In this document: piece by piece, positions 47,605 to 58,822 of the stretch
Layout of the letters: each line of letters starts with the position of its first letter
How positions within the stretch are numbered: the first letter of the stretch is position 1
Assembly: GCA_030762935.1 (NCBI GenBank)
Contig: CM060898.1
Location: forward strand, 96,392,781-96,456,780
Reading direction: 5' to 3'
DNA from: Hymenopus coronatus
Taxonomy: Eukaryota > Arthropoda > Insecta > Mantodea > Hymenopodidae
Length of the DNA: 64,000 nucleotides
Translations under genes and position numbers: made by a program
Notes under the pieces: generated by a model
Databases searched by the model: none
Seen by the model: only the letters and a program-made list of their open reading frames with translations
What the model was told of the DNA's origin: nothing

Positions 47605-47691
47605 TGGATCTCTAAGCTTGTATTTCTTTAAAAATATCGATATGTGTGGAATTTTTGGGAAGAATACGATTGATGGTAGAGGAAGTTACAA
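47605..47691 (-). mobile_element. R1 H-end scrap, old
   Basis: AAAATATCGATATGTGTGGA, then ATTTTTGGGAAGAATACGAT and TAGAGGAAGT, matching the H-end order in minus orientation. Confidence 0.55.
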
Positions 47692-48251
47692 ATGGTAACT
47701 CATCCCTCTGGAAATATTGTATATTATGGCAACAAAACCTCTTTTTCTTACGTTTTTAACATCATTTATTTACATACACTATTGTATCATTTAAATTATT
47801 AAAAACATTAGGATATTAATAGAGAAGCTTGAAAATTTGCGGGGAAAAATCACTTCAGAACGAACAGATATAAACAGGATACATATCTCCGGCTTAAGAC
47901 TCTCGCGCTATCTTGCAACCAGCTTTTAAACTAAATGTAAGGCGGATATGTTTTACCAGTCCACCGCTAGAGAGCAGGCTTAGTACAGAAATCAGATAAT
48001 TCCATGCTTGGTGCTGACATCTGTATTGCGTTTAGCGCGAGCGCGATACAAATTAGACTTCTCTTTTCTTTTCTCTCGCTTTGCTTTACATTCACACTAA
48101 GCATTCTTTTCATTTCTATTTCCTGTTATGTCCCTCTCCCACTCTTTATTTATTTTTTTATTTTTTCTTTGTTTCTTCCTTTCTTCCTGTCTCTAAGTTT
48201 TAAATACTGAACACTTCATTTTTATTCAGTTACCTTCGTGGGCGACTGTAC
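47692..48251. other. Unassigned DNA
   Basis: A pyrimidine-rich stretch (48058-48195) gives a hydrophobic 68-codon frame of no evident function. Confidence 0.45.
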
Positions 48252-48842
48252 AAAAAAATTGTTCTATTCACATGACTTTCTCATTTATCTACATCATACA
48301 AATCAAGATAAACTTTACCAGAATTGGCTTACTACTTGCTTGTTTGCAAGTTGAAGGGAAATAGGGGACTACACGGACTAAAGCGATAGTTAAATGTCAG
48401 TATCTTTTAACAGCCGGTCACTATGTGATAAACTTGAAACTCGGTTCTCTTTGTTTGCTAGGAATAAACAAAAAATAGAAGCGAAAAGAAAACTCGTCTT
48501 CCCGTTTTAGAAAAATAGCTTAAAACTGAAAACAATAGCTCAGTATATCCTGAAAATCATCTCTATAAAAAATGTATATGACATAAATTGTGTGTTTTAA
48601 GCCGATCTACATTTTTTTTATGGTAAACATTTATCTATCTCTTATGGTTTACCAGTTTTACAAAGTTATACAAAAGTCATCCAGAATGAAGTGGTCAAGA
48701 TATTCATTTTGGTGTCACAAAAGGCTTTTTTATTTCAGGGGGTTTCAAAACATGTATTTCCGGTACAATTTCGGAGTCGCATTTTTGAGTGGAATACAAT
48801 ACCTTCTGTATACACTATGTATATAGTAAGTGTAGATAAAAT
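48252..48842 (-). mobile_element. R1 with internal deletion
   Basis: AAAAATTGTTCTATTCACAT to CTATGTATATAGTAAGTG. The sequence skips from AGAATGAAGTGGTCAAGATA directly to the H-side block AGGCTTTTTTATTTCAGGGG, losing ~230 bp. Type iv C half. Confidence 0.85.
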
Positions 48843-48914
48843 AATAATTTTACAAACACCGCTTAGGAAACGGATGGAAACGGATATATGTAACTATGTA
48901 TACACTAATATGAC

Positions 48915-48916
<2 letters not shown>

Positions 48917-48970
<54 letters not shown>
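48917..48970. repeat. (ATT)n microsatellite
   Basis: About 18 ATT units, followed by the putative LINE end. Confidence 0.97.
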
Positions 48971-48971
<1 letters not shown>

Positions 48972-49010
48972 TACTACGTTCATTCCCCGTCTTTAACTGC
49001 AATGCCTAAA
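48971..49010 (-). mobile_element. Probable LINE 3' end next to (ATT)n
   Basis: TTCATTCCCCGTCTTTAACT, then GCA, shared with the block at 4880-4910 beside the (AAT)n there. Confidence 0.4.
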
Positions 49011-49781
49011 GCAACGTCCTGTACCTTTGTAGATAATTAACTCGTTTGTTTTCTTACGCAAACAAACACTATGCACACATACACACACACACACACTCGT
49101 TCATACCTCCAGACTCTGGGGAAGATATGGAATAGTATTAGCTAGAGAAACTTTCCCTCCCAGCCAGGAATCGAACCCCAGACCTATCACACATGGGTGA
49201 AGAAATCTTAACGACGCCAGAATACTACACTGTAATATCGTTTGTTCACTCCGCATATTGATACTTTTCTTTCCGTTAATTTAGCTATTGGCCTTTTATA
49301 AAATGGAGAGGAGCTTTCTAAATTGATTATACTTCTAACTAGCGATAACGAATGAATGATATAAGGAATGGATGGCTAAATGAATGAATAAAAAAATATG
49401 GCACGGTCGCTCTGGGGTCTAAGCGTCTCTATGTCAGTATGGACAATAACATAACTCAATCGAAAGTGTCAGTTATAGTAAAACCACAGATATAGGTGCT
49501 AATATCTTTTTGTGAATTGCTTTTTATAAACACTGTTAGGGTCAACTGTGTATTACTATTCAGTTTAGTGTACTAAAATATCTAACTACGCACATGGAAC
49601 ACTTTTATTTTCATTTCAGTTCGCTTTGAAACTATGGACAGTTGAAAACCATTACATTAATCTCACAGAAACCTGATAGGCAAATGCGAAAAATTATGTT
49701 AACAGTAATCCAATGATAAATTATTGCGGCTGCTGACTGGTTGAAATTAAAGGCACTTGTGGATTGAACTTATCACTATGA
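49011..49781. other. Unassigned DNA with SINE-like relic
   Basis: Around 49145-49195 the minus strand shows a B-box-like GGGGTTCGATTCCTGG after an A-box-like region, and an (AC)n lies at 49077-49096. Too decayed to place in a family. Confidence 0.45.
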
Positions 49782-49825
49782 TGATAATAATAACAATAAT
49801 AATAGTTGTCATAATAATAATAATA

Positions 49826-49871
<46 letters not shown>

Positions 49872-49872
49872 T
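49782..49872. repeat. Inverted (AAT)n/(ATT)n microsatellite
   Basis: ATAATA units switch to TTATTA units at about 49829, making a self-complementary tract that abuts the truncated R1. Confidence 0.95.
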
Positions 49873-49875
49873 AAT

Positions 49876-50069
49876 TTATATGACGTTTTAAACAAAATCG
49901 TAAGGGCGATTTTTGAGAAAAACAACATTTTCGAAATTTTTCCAAGTAAAGGGTAGTTTGGTGTGGGAGGATTTTTTTCCCAAAATCTTTGTTTCGCATC
50001 CTTGGAAACTAAACTTAAATGCCAAGTCTGGTATTTTACTGACTTTTTGTTTTTGAGTTTGCCGTGTTA

Positions 50070-50120
<51 letters not shown>

Positions 50121-50257
50121 CCTTTATTAAAAATATTTTTTTGATAATAGGGGATCCTAAAACGTGTATTTCCGGTGAAATCTCGGTATCGAATTTTTGG
50201 GTAGAGTGCAATATCTTCTTTATCTATGTACAATGTACTACGAAGACAAAGTAAAAA
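49876..50257 (-). mobile_element. R1 H-half
   Basis: Starts inside R1 at TATATGACGTTTTAAACAAA and ends CTATGTACAATGTACTACG, then AAAGTAAAAA. A-like H half with the longest dinucleotide tract in the window. A lone GATTAGAGAAATTATGTGAA at 50275 resembles a plus-oriented C end. Confidence 0.88.
50071..50117. repeat. (AC)n microsatellite inside R1
   Basis: About 23 AC units at the R1 dinucleotide-tract position. Confidence 0.97.
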
Positions 50258-50303
50258 TGAGCGTTTATAAGAATGATTAGAGAAATTATGTGAATGTAAA
50301 TTA

Positions 50304-50772
50304 ATTGTTTTTAAATAGGTTTGCATTGACTGATATATGCCATATAGGTACTGCAAAATTAATTGATCAAGAATTCCTCTAATTCCAACATTTTTCTTAT
50401 ATATCTTGATGCGTTTTATTGTCATTGCGCATGATACAAACTAATTTGCGTTAACGAATAAAATCCCGAATAATACCCCGCGTGATTTGTATTAACTGAA
50501 TTATTACAACAAAGGAATACAGAGCTGTTCATTAATGGATTCGGAATAGTCTAGTCTCATGGGATCAAGCAGTAAAACATACTTCTGAGGTGAATTCACC
50601 TTTGTTTAAACTTGACCATGCAGAGCCATCTGTGTTAGTTATTGTCATTATTTATTGAGATATCTGTGCAGTAACTCCAGCCACTACGGCTCAGCCAATG
50701 TATCTTAGCTATTAAGTTTCGCAAATATTATTACGGTTTCTTTTCTTAATGTACGCTTGTCGAAAAGTACAT
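50304..50772. other. Unassigned AT-rich DNA
   Basis: No gene or repeat recognised. Confidence 0.5.
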
Positions 50773-50832
50773 TCTTCTTCTTCTTCTTCTTCTTCTTCTT
50801 CTTCTTCTTCTTCTTCTTCTTCTTCTTCTTCT
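50773..50832. repeat. (TTC)n microsatellite
   Basis: About 20 TTC units. Confidence 0.97.
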
Positions 50833-50903
50833 AATTCTCTATATGCATAGGCGATTGCTGTTCTGGTTTCACCATAGTCCTCTCGCCCCGTATTTAATTA
50901 CAC

Positions 50904-51118
50904 TTTTTATTTTCTCTATACGTCTATGTACATAGTGTATAGAGAAAGTATTGTAATCACCCAAAAATTCTATACCTAGATTTCACCGGAAATACATATT
51001 TTGAAACCCCTGAATCCATAAAAAGTATTTTTAGAAAAATGTCCGTGTTTATGTATGTGTGTGTGTGTGTGTGTCTGTGTGTTTGTGTCTGTCTGTCTGT
51101 GGGCAGCATAGCTTAAAA
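50904..51118 (+). mobile_element. R1 H-half (left arm of inverted fusion)
   Basis: TTTTTATTTTCTCTATACG to GGGCAGCATAGCTTAAAAAC, then CGA. It joins a minus-oriented R1 at AAACCGAC, a short stretch of identity between the two sites. Confidence 0.88.
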
Positions 51119-51750
51119 ACCGACGACAGTCAAATGTTTTGAAATGTGGTTGCTATGGGTTTGAAAACCGTTTCTTTTCGTGGCCGGCGGGTGGGGGGTT
51201 TGATATATTTCCATATGAGAAAAGTATAAGTATTTTAAAACTGAAATCGTTAACAAGAAATATCTCGGAAATGGCCAACTTCGCGAAAAAAATGTATGTG
51301 ACATACGTTATGTGCTTTAACGAGGTCTACATTTCTGTGTAGTTCATTTTTGTCTATCTCTTATGGTTTCCAGCTATGCAAAATTCCGCAAAATTCATCC
51401 ATAATTTAGAGGTTTTTACAGGTTAGTCCCAGAAAATTCAAGTTATACAGTTTATTTGCCATGCAAATATCTTAAAATAACAGATTTTAATCAAAATCTT
51501 TAAGCAATTTTTGAGAAAACCAAATTTTTCGAAATTTTTCCCAAGTAAAGGGTTAGTTGGGGTGGTGGGGAATTTGGTTTTTAACGGTATTTTGTGTATT
51601 TGAGCTATGCTGTCAGAAACAAACACGGACCTTTTTCTAAAACTGCTTTCTTTTGGATTCAGGGGTACTCAAACATATATTTCCGGTGAAAATTCGGTAT
51701 CTAATTTTTCGGTGCAATACAAAACCTTCTCTATACACTATGTATATAAT
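51119..51750 (-). mobile_element. R1, C end missing (right arm of inverted fusion)
   Basis: Starts at ACAGTCAAATGTTTTG, runs through type ii sequence to the hairpin CTATGTATATAATACG. With 50904-51118 it forms a unit with an H end at each side. Confidence 0.88.
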
Positions 51751-52566
51751 ACGTACAATAGAGTAGGAATTGCATTCCACCCGAAATTCAATACCGAGAT
51801 TTTACCGGAAATACACGCTGTAGGACCCCCTTTTTCCACAAAAAAAATCTTTAGAAAAGGTCCTTATGTCTGTGAACACAATAACTCAAAAACGAACAGT
51901 TCATGAAATACCAAACTTGGTATTTACATTTAGTATATTCCAAGCGTGTGACACGAAGATTTTAAAGATAATCCACCACCCAAACTACTCTTTACATGGA
52001 GAATTTTCGAAATTTTTCATTTTCTCAAAAATAGCTCTAAAGATTTTGATTAAAATGCCGTATATTGAAGATATTTACATGGCAAATAAAATATATATCT
52101 TGAATTTTGTTGGAATGGCCTCTGAAGACCTCTTTATTGTGGATGAATTTTGTTGGATTTTGCATAACTGGTAAACACTAAGAGAGAGACAAAAACCTAC
52201 TGTAAAAAATGTAGATATCCTTAAAACACACAATTTATGTCATATACATTTTTTTGGTGGAGTTGACAGGTTTGAGATATTCCTTGTTGATGGTTTCTGT
52301 TTTAAAATAGTTAAAACTTTTCCCATTAGTGAATTTGTCAACTCCTGGCAATGCAAAGAAACGAGTTTCATCCACATGGCAATCAGCTTTTAGAAGATTT
52401 GACTATCGTTTCATCCTAGTGTATCCCATTATTTCCCTTTTCTTTACAGAAAAATCTGTAAATGTTTATCTGGTTTGTATGAAGTAAATAGAAACATTAG
52501 CTTTTTAACAATAATTTATTACAGAGATGTAGAGACAGCCATGTGAATGGAACACATCAGATTTTT
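51735..52566 (+). mobile_element. R1 element sharing its hairpin with the preceding copy
   Basis: The hairpin at 51728-51765 has inner-arm sequence on both sides (ACCTTCTCTATACAC left, ATAGAGTAGGAATTGC right), so one hairpin serves two head-to-head copies. A-type H half, type ii C half; ends ACACATCAGATTTTT. Confidence 0.85.
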
Positions 52567-52782
52567 AGAAAAAGGTGCCTGTATACATGTGTGTGTCCAT
52601 GTGTCCATGAACACGATACCTCAAAAACGAAAAGTCGATAAAATAACAAACTTGTTATTTAATTTTAGTATCTTCCAAGGCGAAGATTTTGACAAAAATC
52701 CCTTTATCGCAAACTACTCTTTGTCAAGAAAATGTTTCGAAAATGTTTATTTTCTCAAAAACGATTCTAGCGATCACGGGTT
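52562..52782 (+). mobile_element. R1 fragment joined at an internal T run
   Basis: The C end of the previous copy runs directly into TTTTTAGAAAAAGGTGCC, the same internal position as at 16660. A-type; stops at an (AAT)n tract. Confidence 0.87.
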
Positions 52783-52810
52783 AAATAATAATATTAATAA
52801 TAATATTATC

Positions 52811-52850
<40 letters not shown>

Positions 52851-52876
52851 TAATATTAATAATAATAATAAAAAAT
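52783..52876. repeat. (AAT)n microsatellite, imperfect
   Basis: AAT units with several ATT interruptions. Confidence 0.95.
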
Positions 52877-53284
52877 ATACTGTAGCATCTATGCAGGGGT
52901 GGCATTCGCTGGGAATATTTTTTCCTCATGTTTGTGAATATTTTAGGCATAGTGGCACCAAAAATCGTTCAGCTGATCCCTTTCAGGAACCTGTGCAAGA
53001 TATAGAGATAAGGTTCGGCTAGGCTCAGTTAACGTAGTGTACATAGCTAGTAATCATAATTTAGAGACAGTGTACATGTAAATCAGCAAAACTAAAAACA
53101 GTAATCATCTATACAGTTCAATGAACTTTGTGTAGTTGGCACAACTGCTGACAAACAATAGCTTATTATAACACTAATATTATGCAGCGGAATTATGAGA
53201 TGGTAGAATAATATGTTCCACATGGCTTAGTATCCATCAATTAATACTTTATTGTGTTTATTTTTTATAATTTATGTGCTTATT
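52877..53284. other. Unassigned DNA
   Basis: Nothing recognised. Confidence 0.5.
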
Positions 53285-54035
53285 CTTACTTTCTCTACAC
53301 GCACTATGTATATACTGTATAGAGAAGGTATTGTAATACATGCAAAAAATCGATACCGAGATTTCACTGGAAATATATGCTTTAAGACTCTCTGAATCCA
53401 AGAAAATCTCCCCAAACCCAACTACTCTTTACATGGAACTTTTTTCGAAAATTTTGATTTTCTTAAAAATGGCTCTAAAGAGTTTGATTAAAATCCCGTA
53501 TAATAAAGCTATTTATATCCGAAATAAAATGTATATCTCGAATTTTCTGGGAATAGCCTCTGAAGACCTCTTTATTCTGGATGAATTTTGCCGAATTTTG
53601 CTTAACTACTAAACCGTAAGAGATAGACAAAAACTCACTACACAAAAAATGAACATCATGTCCAAGCACATAATTTATATCCTTTACGTTTTTCTTGTGG
53701 AGGTAACCGTTTCCGGTTATTGTTATTGTTTTCAATTTTGAAGTACTTAAACTTTTCACAGGCAGGAAGTGTCCGTTTTTTCTTTTGTTCTACTCCTGGT
53801 CAAATAAAGAAGCGATTTGCAATAACAATCGCATAACGATAGCTTTTAAAATATTTGACTATCACTTTAGCCTAGTCCATTTCCTTAGTTCCCTTTTACT
53901 TATAAGAACTAAGTAATTAGAACATCCTGCTAGTGCTTGTTTCGATCAGCATTGTGTAGAAAGAAGAATAATCTTTTGTAGAAAGTTTGTAGAGGAGCTA
54001 GAGAAAGTCATGTGAGTGTAACACATCAATTTTTT
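53285..54035 (+). mobile_element. R1 element with internal deletion
   Basis: Both ends present. Sequence jumps from TCTGAATCCAAGAAAATC to TCCCCAAACCCAACTAC, losing the GT tract and central hairpin. Type iii C half (TTCTTTTGTTCTACTCCTGG), ends ACACATCAATTTTTT. Confidence 0.9.
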
Positions 54036-54720
54036 AAATCGTGAAACAGTCAATTAAATTGCAACCAAGTTTCGATTTTTTAGATAGATCAAAACTTCTA
54101 TTGAGATTACTGTGGGAAGTCGTTTACATTTTTAAAAACAGTTAATATGCTGCATCTTTTATTTATAAATCTGTTTTGTTTTCAAAAAACAAACAAAACT
54201 TTAAGCATTAACCATGATAATTATAAAATACATATTGAAACTAAAGTAGCCAAACACATTGGCAAATCATTCCCAATGCAGTTCTGAAAATGTTAAGGGA
54301 GTGATAAATTATTTTTGGCAAATCTAATTATTTTGGAGGATAGACCTTTACTCAACACACCCCTCACAAACCAGGTAATAAGAGAATTACAATAAAGAAT
54401 AATTCCCCAATGTTGAACCTTTTTAGAGATCTAAAGCAGTAATGACAAAAATGCCTCCTTTCCTCGAATATCAGGAAAATACAAAACACGTAGCATAAAT
54501 CGCGAGACATTTCACCACGCCTGTTCTAGAGAGCAATGAAAACAAAATCTGGAAAGAAGCCGAAATGAAATCACATTAGCTTCTGCATAACACACTTTTA
54601 ACTGTCGCAGGATCTTATTTACAACCGAAACGGATTGAAAAATAGAGGTGTTGAATTTATGTTTTTTGTCTTATGTTGATTAAATATCATCAAGCTCATA
54701 ATATATCTCTTGTTTTTCAG
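54036..54720 (+). other. Upstream laminin intron sequence
   Basis: AT-rich DNA leading to the acceptor TCTTGTTTTTCAG; no earlier exon found in it. Confidence 0.6.
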
Positions 54721-54838
54721 GTAAAGCATTTGACATCACATACGTTCGACTGTGGTTCTACTCGCCCAGACCTGAGAGTTTTGCTATTTACAAGAGAACT
54801 AGTGAAGATGGACTTTGGCTACCTTACCAGTTTTACAG
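54721..54838 (+). CDS. LanB2: Laminin gamma chain, internal LamNT exon (first of three found)
   Basis: Laminin gamma is a subunit of the secreted laminin heterotrimer of basement membranes; its N-terminal LamNT (domain VI) mediates laminin polymerisation. This 118-bp exon holds 38 whole codons reading [20 protein letters not shown] and on to LWLPYQFY, which I recognise as the middle of LamNT in gamma chains. It follows a pyrimidine-rich acceptor ending TTGTTTTTCAG and precedes the donor AG|GTTAGA. It starts with two bases (GT) that finish a Gly codon from the previous exon and ends with AG, which the next exon completes to Ser. No stop interrupts the frame. The previous exon, coding for the conserved Cys-rich start of LamNT, was not seen anywhere upstream in the window. 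Beta and alpha chains also carry LamNT, but the residues fit gamma much better. Confidence 0.95.
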
Positions 54839-56642
54839 GTTAGATTATTTATTCATTTTAGCTGCCTTTGTCTGTTTTTGCTTTATCATGCTTATTGCAA
54901 GGAGCAAGCTGTGGAGTTTGGAAAGCCTGAAGTTTTTTAGGCACTTTGTTGGAATATTTTACTTGATAACATTTCAGATCAATTACAGGAGTAGGTAGTT
55001 TCTAAGAAAAACATTTTTATTTATTTAATGCTTTAAATGGCAATGCCCTTACGATATAGATTTCATAATGTTAGAGTCATATTTAAATTTTCTGTTACAA
55101 TTTTCTCTTATTTTATTTATGGCGAATCTTTAACTGCTATAGTTTTAGTGTCCCAATCCTTAAAAGTTTGCTCAAAGGCTCACGGGACTGCCGGGTTTAC
55201 TTCACTTCCGGTTGCACATTCGAAAAACTTATCATATAATTTTCAAATAAAATATGAGTTATTTTGGAAAACAAATTCAGTAGTGCATACCTCCGCCGCC
55301 GCCACCATCTTAAAATATCTAGAAGTAGAATTGACTAGAATTGGCCAAATGTGTGAGAAAATCTTAAAATCCCGTCACAAAATAATCAAATAAACGAAAG
55401 GAATAATAAACTGTTAATCCTGTTGCGGGAAAAATCTTCAAATACTATAAAGTTATTAATTAACTGATTAAGAACTTTTATTGGACTCGTACTAATTCCA
55501 ACTTCAACATGATTAATTCATTCACGAAGAAGTCTTATGATAAATCAGAAAATGCCGTATTCGTTTTCTACGGCTTTACAGTCCAAATTGTAGTCCTCTT
55601 TAAATTGCTTCTACCCCTCTCCAAGCCCTAATTCCCAATTAGTTAGTTGTCACCAGTATCGTATGCTCTACTCAAGATTTTCTGTGACAGGTCAGAAAAT
55701 CTGATGTGTTCCATTTACATGATTTCTCTACATCGCTGTAAAAAAATATTGTTAAAATGCATATTCTTCTATCTACTTTATGATAATCGAGATAAACATT
55801 AGTAGAAATTGTTTTTATTACTTGCCACTTTGTAAATAAAAGGGAAACAAGGGAATACACTAGGCTAAAACGATAGTTAAATATTTTAAAAGCCGGTTGC
55901 AATGTGGATGAAATTCGTTTCTATGCAGTTTACAACTTTCCGTGTGAAAAAAGTTTAAGTATTTTAAATCTGAAACAAATAACAAGGAATATCTCAGAAA
56001 TGGTCAATTCGGTGAAAAAAACGTATATGACATAAATTGTGTGTTTTAATGCGATCTACACTTTTTTGTGCAGTAAGTTTTTGGTTATCTCTTACGGTTT
56101 ACCAATTACGCAACATTCAGCAAAATTCATTCAGAACACATAGGTCTTTAAGAGGCTATTCCCAGAAAGTTCAAGATATACATTTTATTTGCCATTTTAA
56201 TATGGTACTTTTAATCAAAATTGTTAGCCATTTTTGTGAAAATCAAAATGTTCGAAACTTTATCAATGTAAAGGGTAGTTTGTGGTGGAGGAATTGTTCT
56301 CAAAATCTTCGTGTCGTATCTCTGGAAGATATTAAATTTGAATACCAGGTTTGATATTTTACTGACTTTTCGCTTTTGAGTTATCGTGTTCACAGACACA
56401 CGGACACACACACGGATCTTTTTCTAAAAATGCTTTATTTGGATACAGAGGACCCTAACGTCTATTGCTGGTGAAATCTCTGTATCGAATTTTTGGGAGG
56501 AGTACAATACCTATTCTATAAGCTATGTACATAGTACGTGTAGAGAAAGTAAAAATCAGTTACAGTTCAATAACATAGAATCCCACTGGCTTTTAAATAT
56601 TTGCATGCTTTTTATCACTTCATGCTTGTCTGTCTGTTACAG
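54839..56642 (+). other. Laminin gamma intron (1.8 kb)
   Basis: The intron lies between the first two LamNT exons, with GT donor and AG acceptor and phase 2. It holds one full R1 copy (55696-56554) antisense to the others nearby. It also holds a 118-codon open frame at 55037-55393 that matches nothing I recognise and lies wholly inside the intron. A short GC-rich patch of CCGCC repeats lies near 55290. Confidence 0.9.
55696..56554 (-). mobile_element. R1 element, full length, in laminin intron
   Basis: AAAATCTGATGTGTTCC to CTATGTACATAGTACG, then TAGAGAAAGTAAAAA. A-type H half, type ii C half. Antisense to H-left copies and 88 bp upstream of an exon. Confidence 0.93.
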
Positions 56643-56829
56643 CGCCACATGCAGAGACACGTATGGCTTACCTGACAGCGCCTATGCAAGGAAAGGACCT
56701 GAAGAGACCAGGGCCCTGTGTAATTCAGAATACTCGGACATATCTCCCCTCACTGGTGGCAATGTGGCCTTCTCCACGCTTGAGGGTCGACCATCAGCTT
56801 ACAACTTCGATTCTAGTCCAGAACTTCAG
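56643..56829 (+). CDS. LanB2: Laminin gamma chain, internal LamNT exon (second)
   Basis: This 187-bp exon continues the LamNT domain. Its first base C joins AG of the preceding exon to give Ser, then 62 codons run open from [11 protein letters not shown] through [20 protein letters not shown] and [11 protein letters not shown] to SSPELQ. The [25 protein letters not shown] stretch is a hallmark of gamma chains, and the two cysteines (CRDTYG, ALCNSE) sit where laminin gamma places LamNT cysteines. The acceptor is TGTCTGTTACAG at 56631-56642; the donor is CAG|GTTTGT at 56830, leaving phase 0. The R1 copy at 55696-56554 ends only 88 bp before the exon. Nothing suggests a pseudogene: phases match on both sides and there is no stop or frameshift. 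Confidence 0.97.
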
Positions 56830-57194
56830 GTTTGTGCAAATTAACCTAACTGTGGTTAGTTAAGTGTGGTCGTTTTGTGGCGTGGCCGCAGATCGCGCGT
56901 TTGCGTGCTGCTCACACTGTCTATTACACCGTGGGATTACCCGTTCAGTAACTCCCGCGAAACGTACCAGTCAGTGATAGTAACATGCACTGCAATGCGG
57001 TGTTAAAAAGTGATGTCCACCTGCATGAAGATACTCCTAGTATCTTTGTATGAATTTAGCATTCACACGCATAAGTTCTTCACGATATAGCCTAGATCAG
57101 CCATGTTCATAGGTAACTCTTGACGCCAGAACGAGTTTCCTACTGTAGCCAATGAAGATAGGTGTGATGAGTCACACATGCTGTCAAACTTACA

Positions 57195-57540
57195 TACAGT
57201 GGTGCGTGTCTGGACAGCATAACTCAAAAACTAAACTGCGTTAACTATCACTTAGTAAACAAGTTTAGGATATTTTTAAGGATGCAACACAAAGCTTTTA
57301 AAGAAAATCTCTCATCTCAAAGTACCCTTTACTTGGAAACGTTTTCGGAAATGTTTACTTTTTCAAAAATGGTTATGACGATTTTGATTAAAATGTGTTT
57401 AAGTTACTTCATCAACATTATATTTCATGAAGTTAACACTTTTCGAGAATTCTTGTTATTGGTTTAAATTTTCAAATACCTATGCTATCCGCAAATTGAA
57501 GTCGTCATTCGTTTTTCGTTCTTTCTTTCAAGAAAACAGT
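57195..57540 (+). mobile_element. R1, old internal fragment, in laminin intron
   Basis: GGACAGCATAACTCAAAAAC (B-like), AAGGATGCAACACAAAGC and TCAAAAATGGTTATGACG appear in R1 order, with a large deletion before GAAGTTAACACTTTTCG. Confidence 0.8.
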
Positions 57541-57963
57541 ACTTGATGCAGATGAGGAAGGCCTTGTATTTACAAACATTCAAATACGTCGAATAGCGGA
57601 ATGTACCAAAGCTTCACACACAGTGGAATGCGTTACTACGCCTTCCCCTCTACTCCTTCAATTTGGATATGACTTGACCTGGATGTTAAAGCGAATTTAA
57701 ACACAAAAATTCACGTAAAAAGTTATCGGTAATATTCATAATTTCTGTTAAGTTCGTCTAAGGTGTGTAGATTGTTCCTATAAAGTTTGTTTTTGGGGTT
57801 CCCGACAAATAGAAGTCACGCAGTAAGGGGGGGGTGTAATCCTTTAGGAATTATCCTGTTGTTAAAGCTGTCTTTATGGCTTGCAAAGAGTTTTAGCAAT
57901 GTGGGCTGTGGCAAAATCTTATTGGAAATGCCAGTATTCCCTCTAATTGTTTGACAACACTTC

Positions 57964-58822
57964 AAAAAATCGAATGTGTTCCATTCACATGGCTTTCTTT
58001 ACATCTCTATAACAAATGTATTATTCTTCTTATTAAAAAAAGCTTATTCTTATATCTACTAAATGCTAATCAAGATAAACATTAGCAGAATGGTCTTATT
58101 ACTTAATCCCTTATAAGTAGAAGGGAAATAAGGGAATACTCTAGGCTAAACCGACAATCAAGTGTTTTAAAATGTGGTTGCTATGGGATTGAAATCCGTT
58201 TCTTCGCGTAGCCAGGAGATGACAAGTTCCCGTATGAGAAAAGTATTTTAAAACTGAAACCAATAACAAGGAATATCTCGAAAATGGTCAACTTCAGGAA
58301 AAAAGTTTATGTCATGAGTTGTGTGTTTTAACGGGATCTTGTGTGGTAAGGTTTTATTTATCTCTTACTGTTTACCAATTATGCAAAATTCATCACAGTT
58401 CATTCAGAATAAAGAGGTCTTCAGAGGCTATTCCCAGAAAATTCAAAATATTAATTTTATTTGCCATATAAATATCTTAAATATAAGCGATTTTAATCCT
58501 AATTTTCAGAGCCATTATTGAGAAAATAAAAATGTTCGAAATGTTTTCAATGTAAAGAGCAGTTGGGATTTTCTTGAAACTCTTCGTGTCGCATCCTTGT
58601 AAAATACTGAACTTAAATACCAAATTTAGTATTTAAGATGCTTTTCGTTTTTGAGCTCTGCCATCCACAGACACACACGGACATTTTTCTAAAAATGTTC
58701 TTTTGGATTTAAGGGATACTAAAAATATATTTCCGGTGAAATCTCGGTATCGAATTTTTAGGTGTAATACAATACTTTCTCTACACACTATATTACATAG
58801 CTTGTGTAGAGCAAGGGAAAAG
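57964..58822 (-). mobile_element. R1 element, full length, in laminin intron
   Basis: AAAAATCGAATGTGTTCC to CACTATATTACATAGCTTG, then TGTAGAGCAAGGGAAAAG. B H half, type ii C half. Confidence 0.91.

Noticed and set aside
55037..55393. 118-codon plus-strand frame as a nested gene
   Set aside because: It lies inside the laminin intron, has no recognisable domain and has composition close to the intron.
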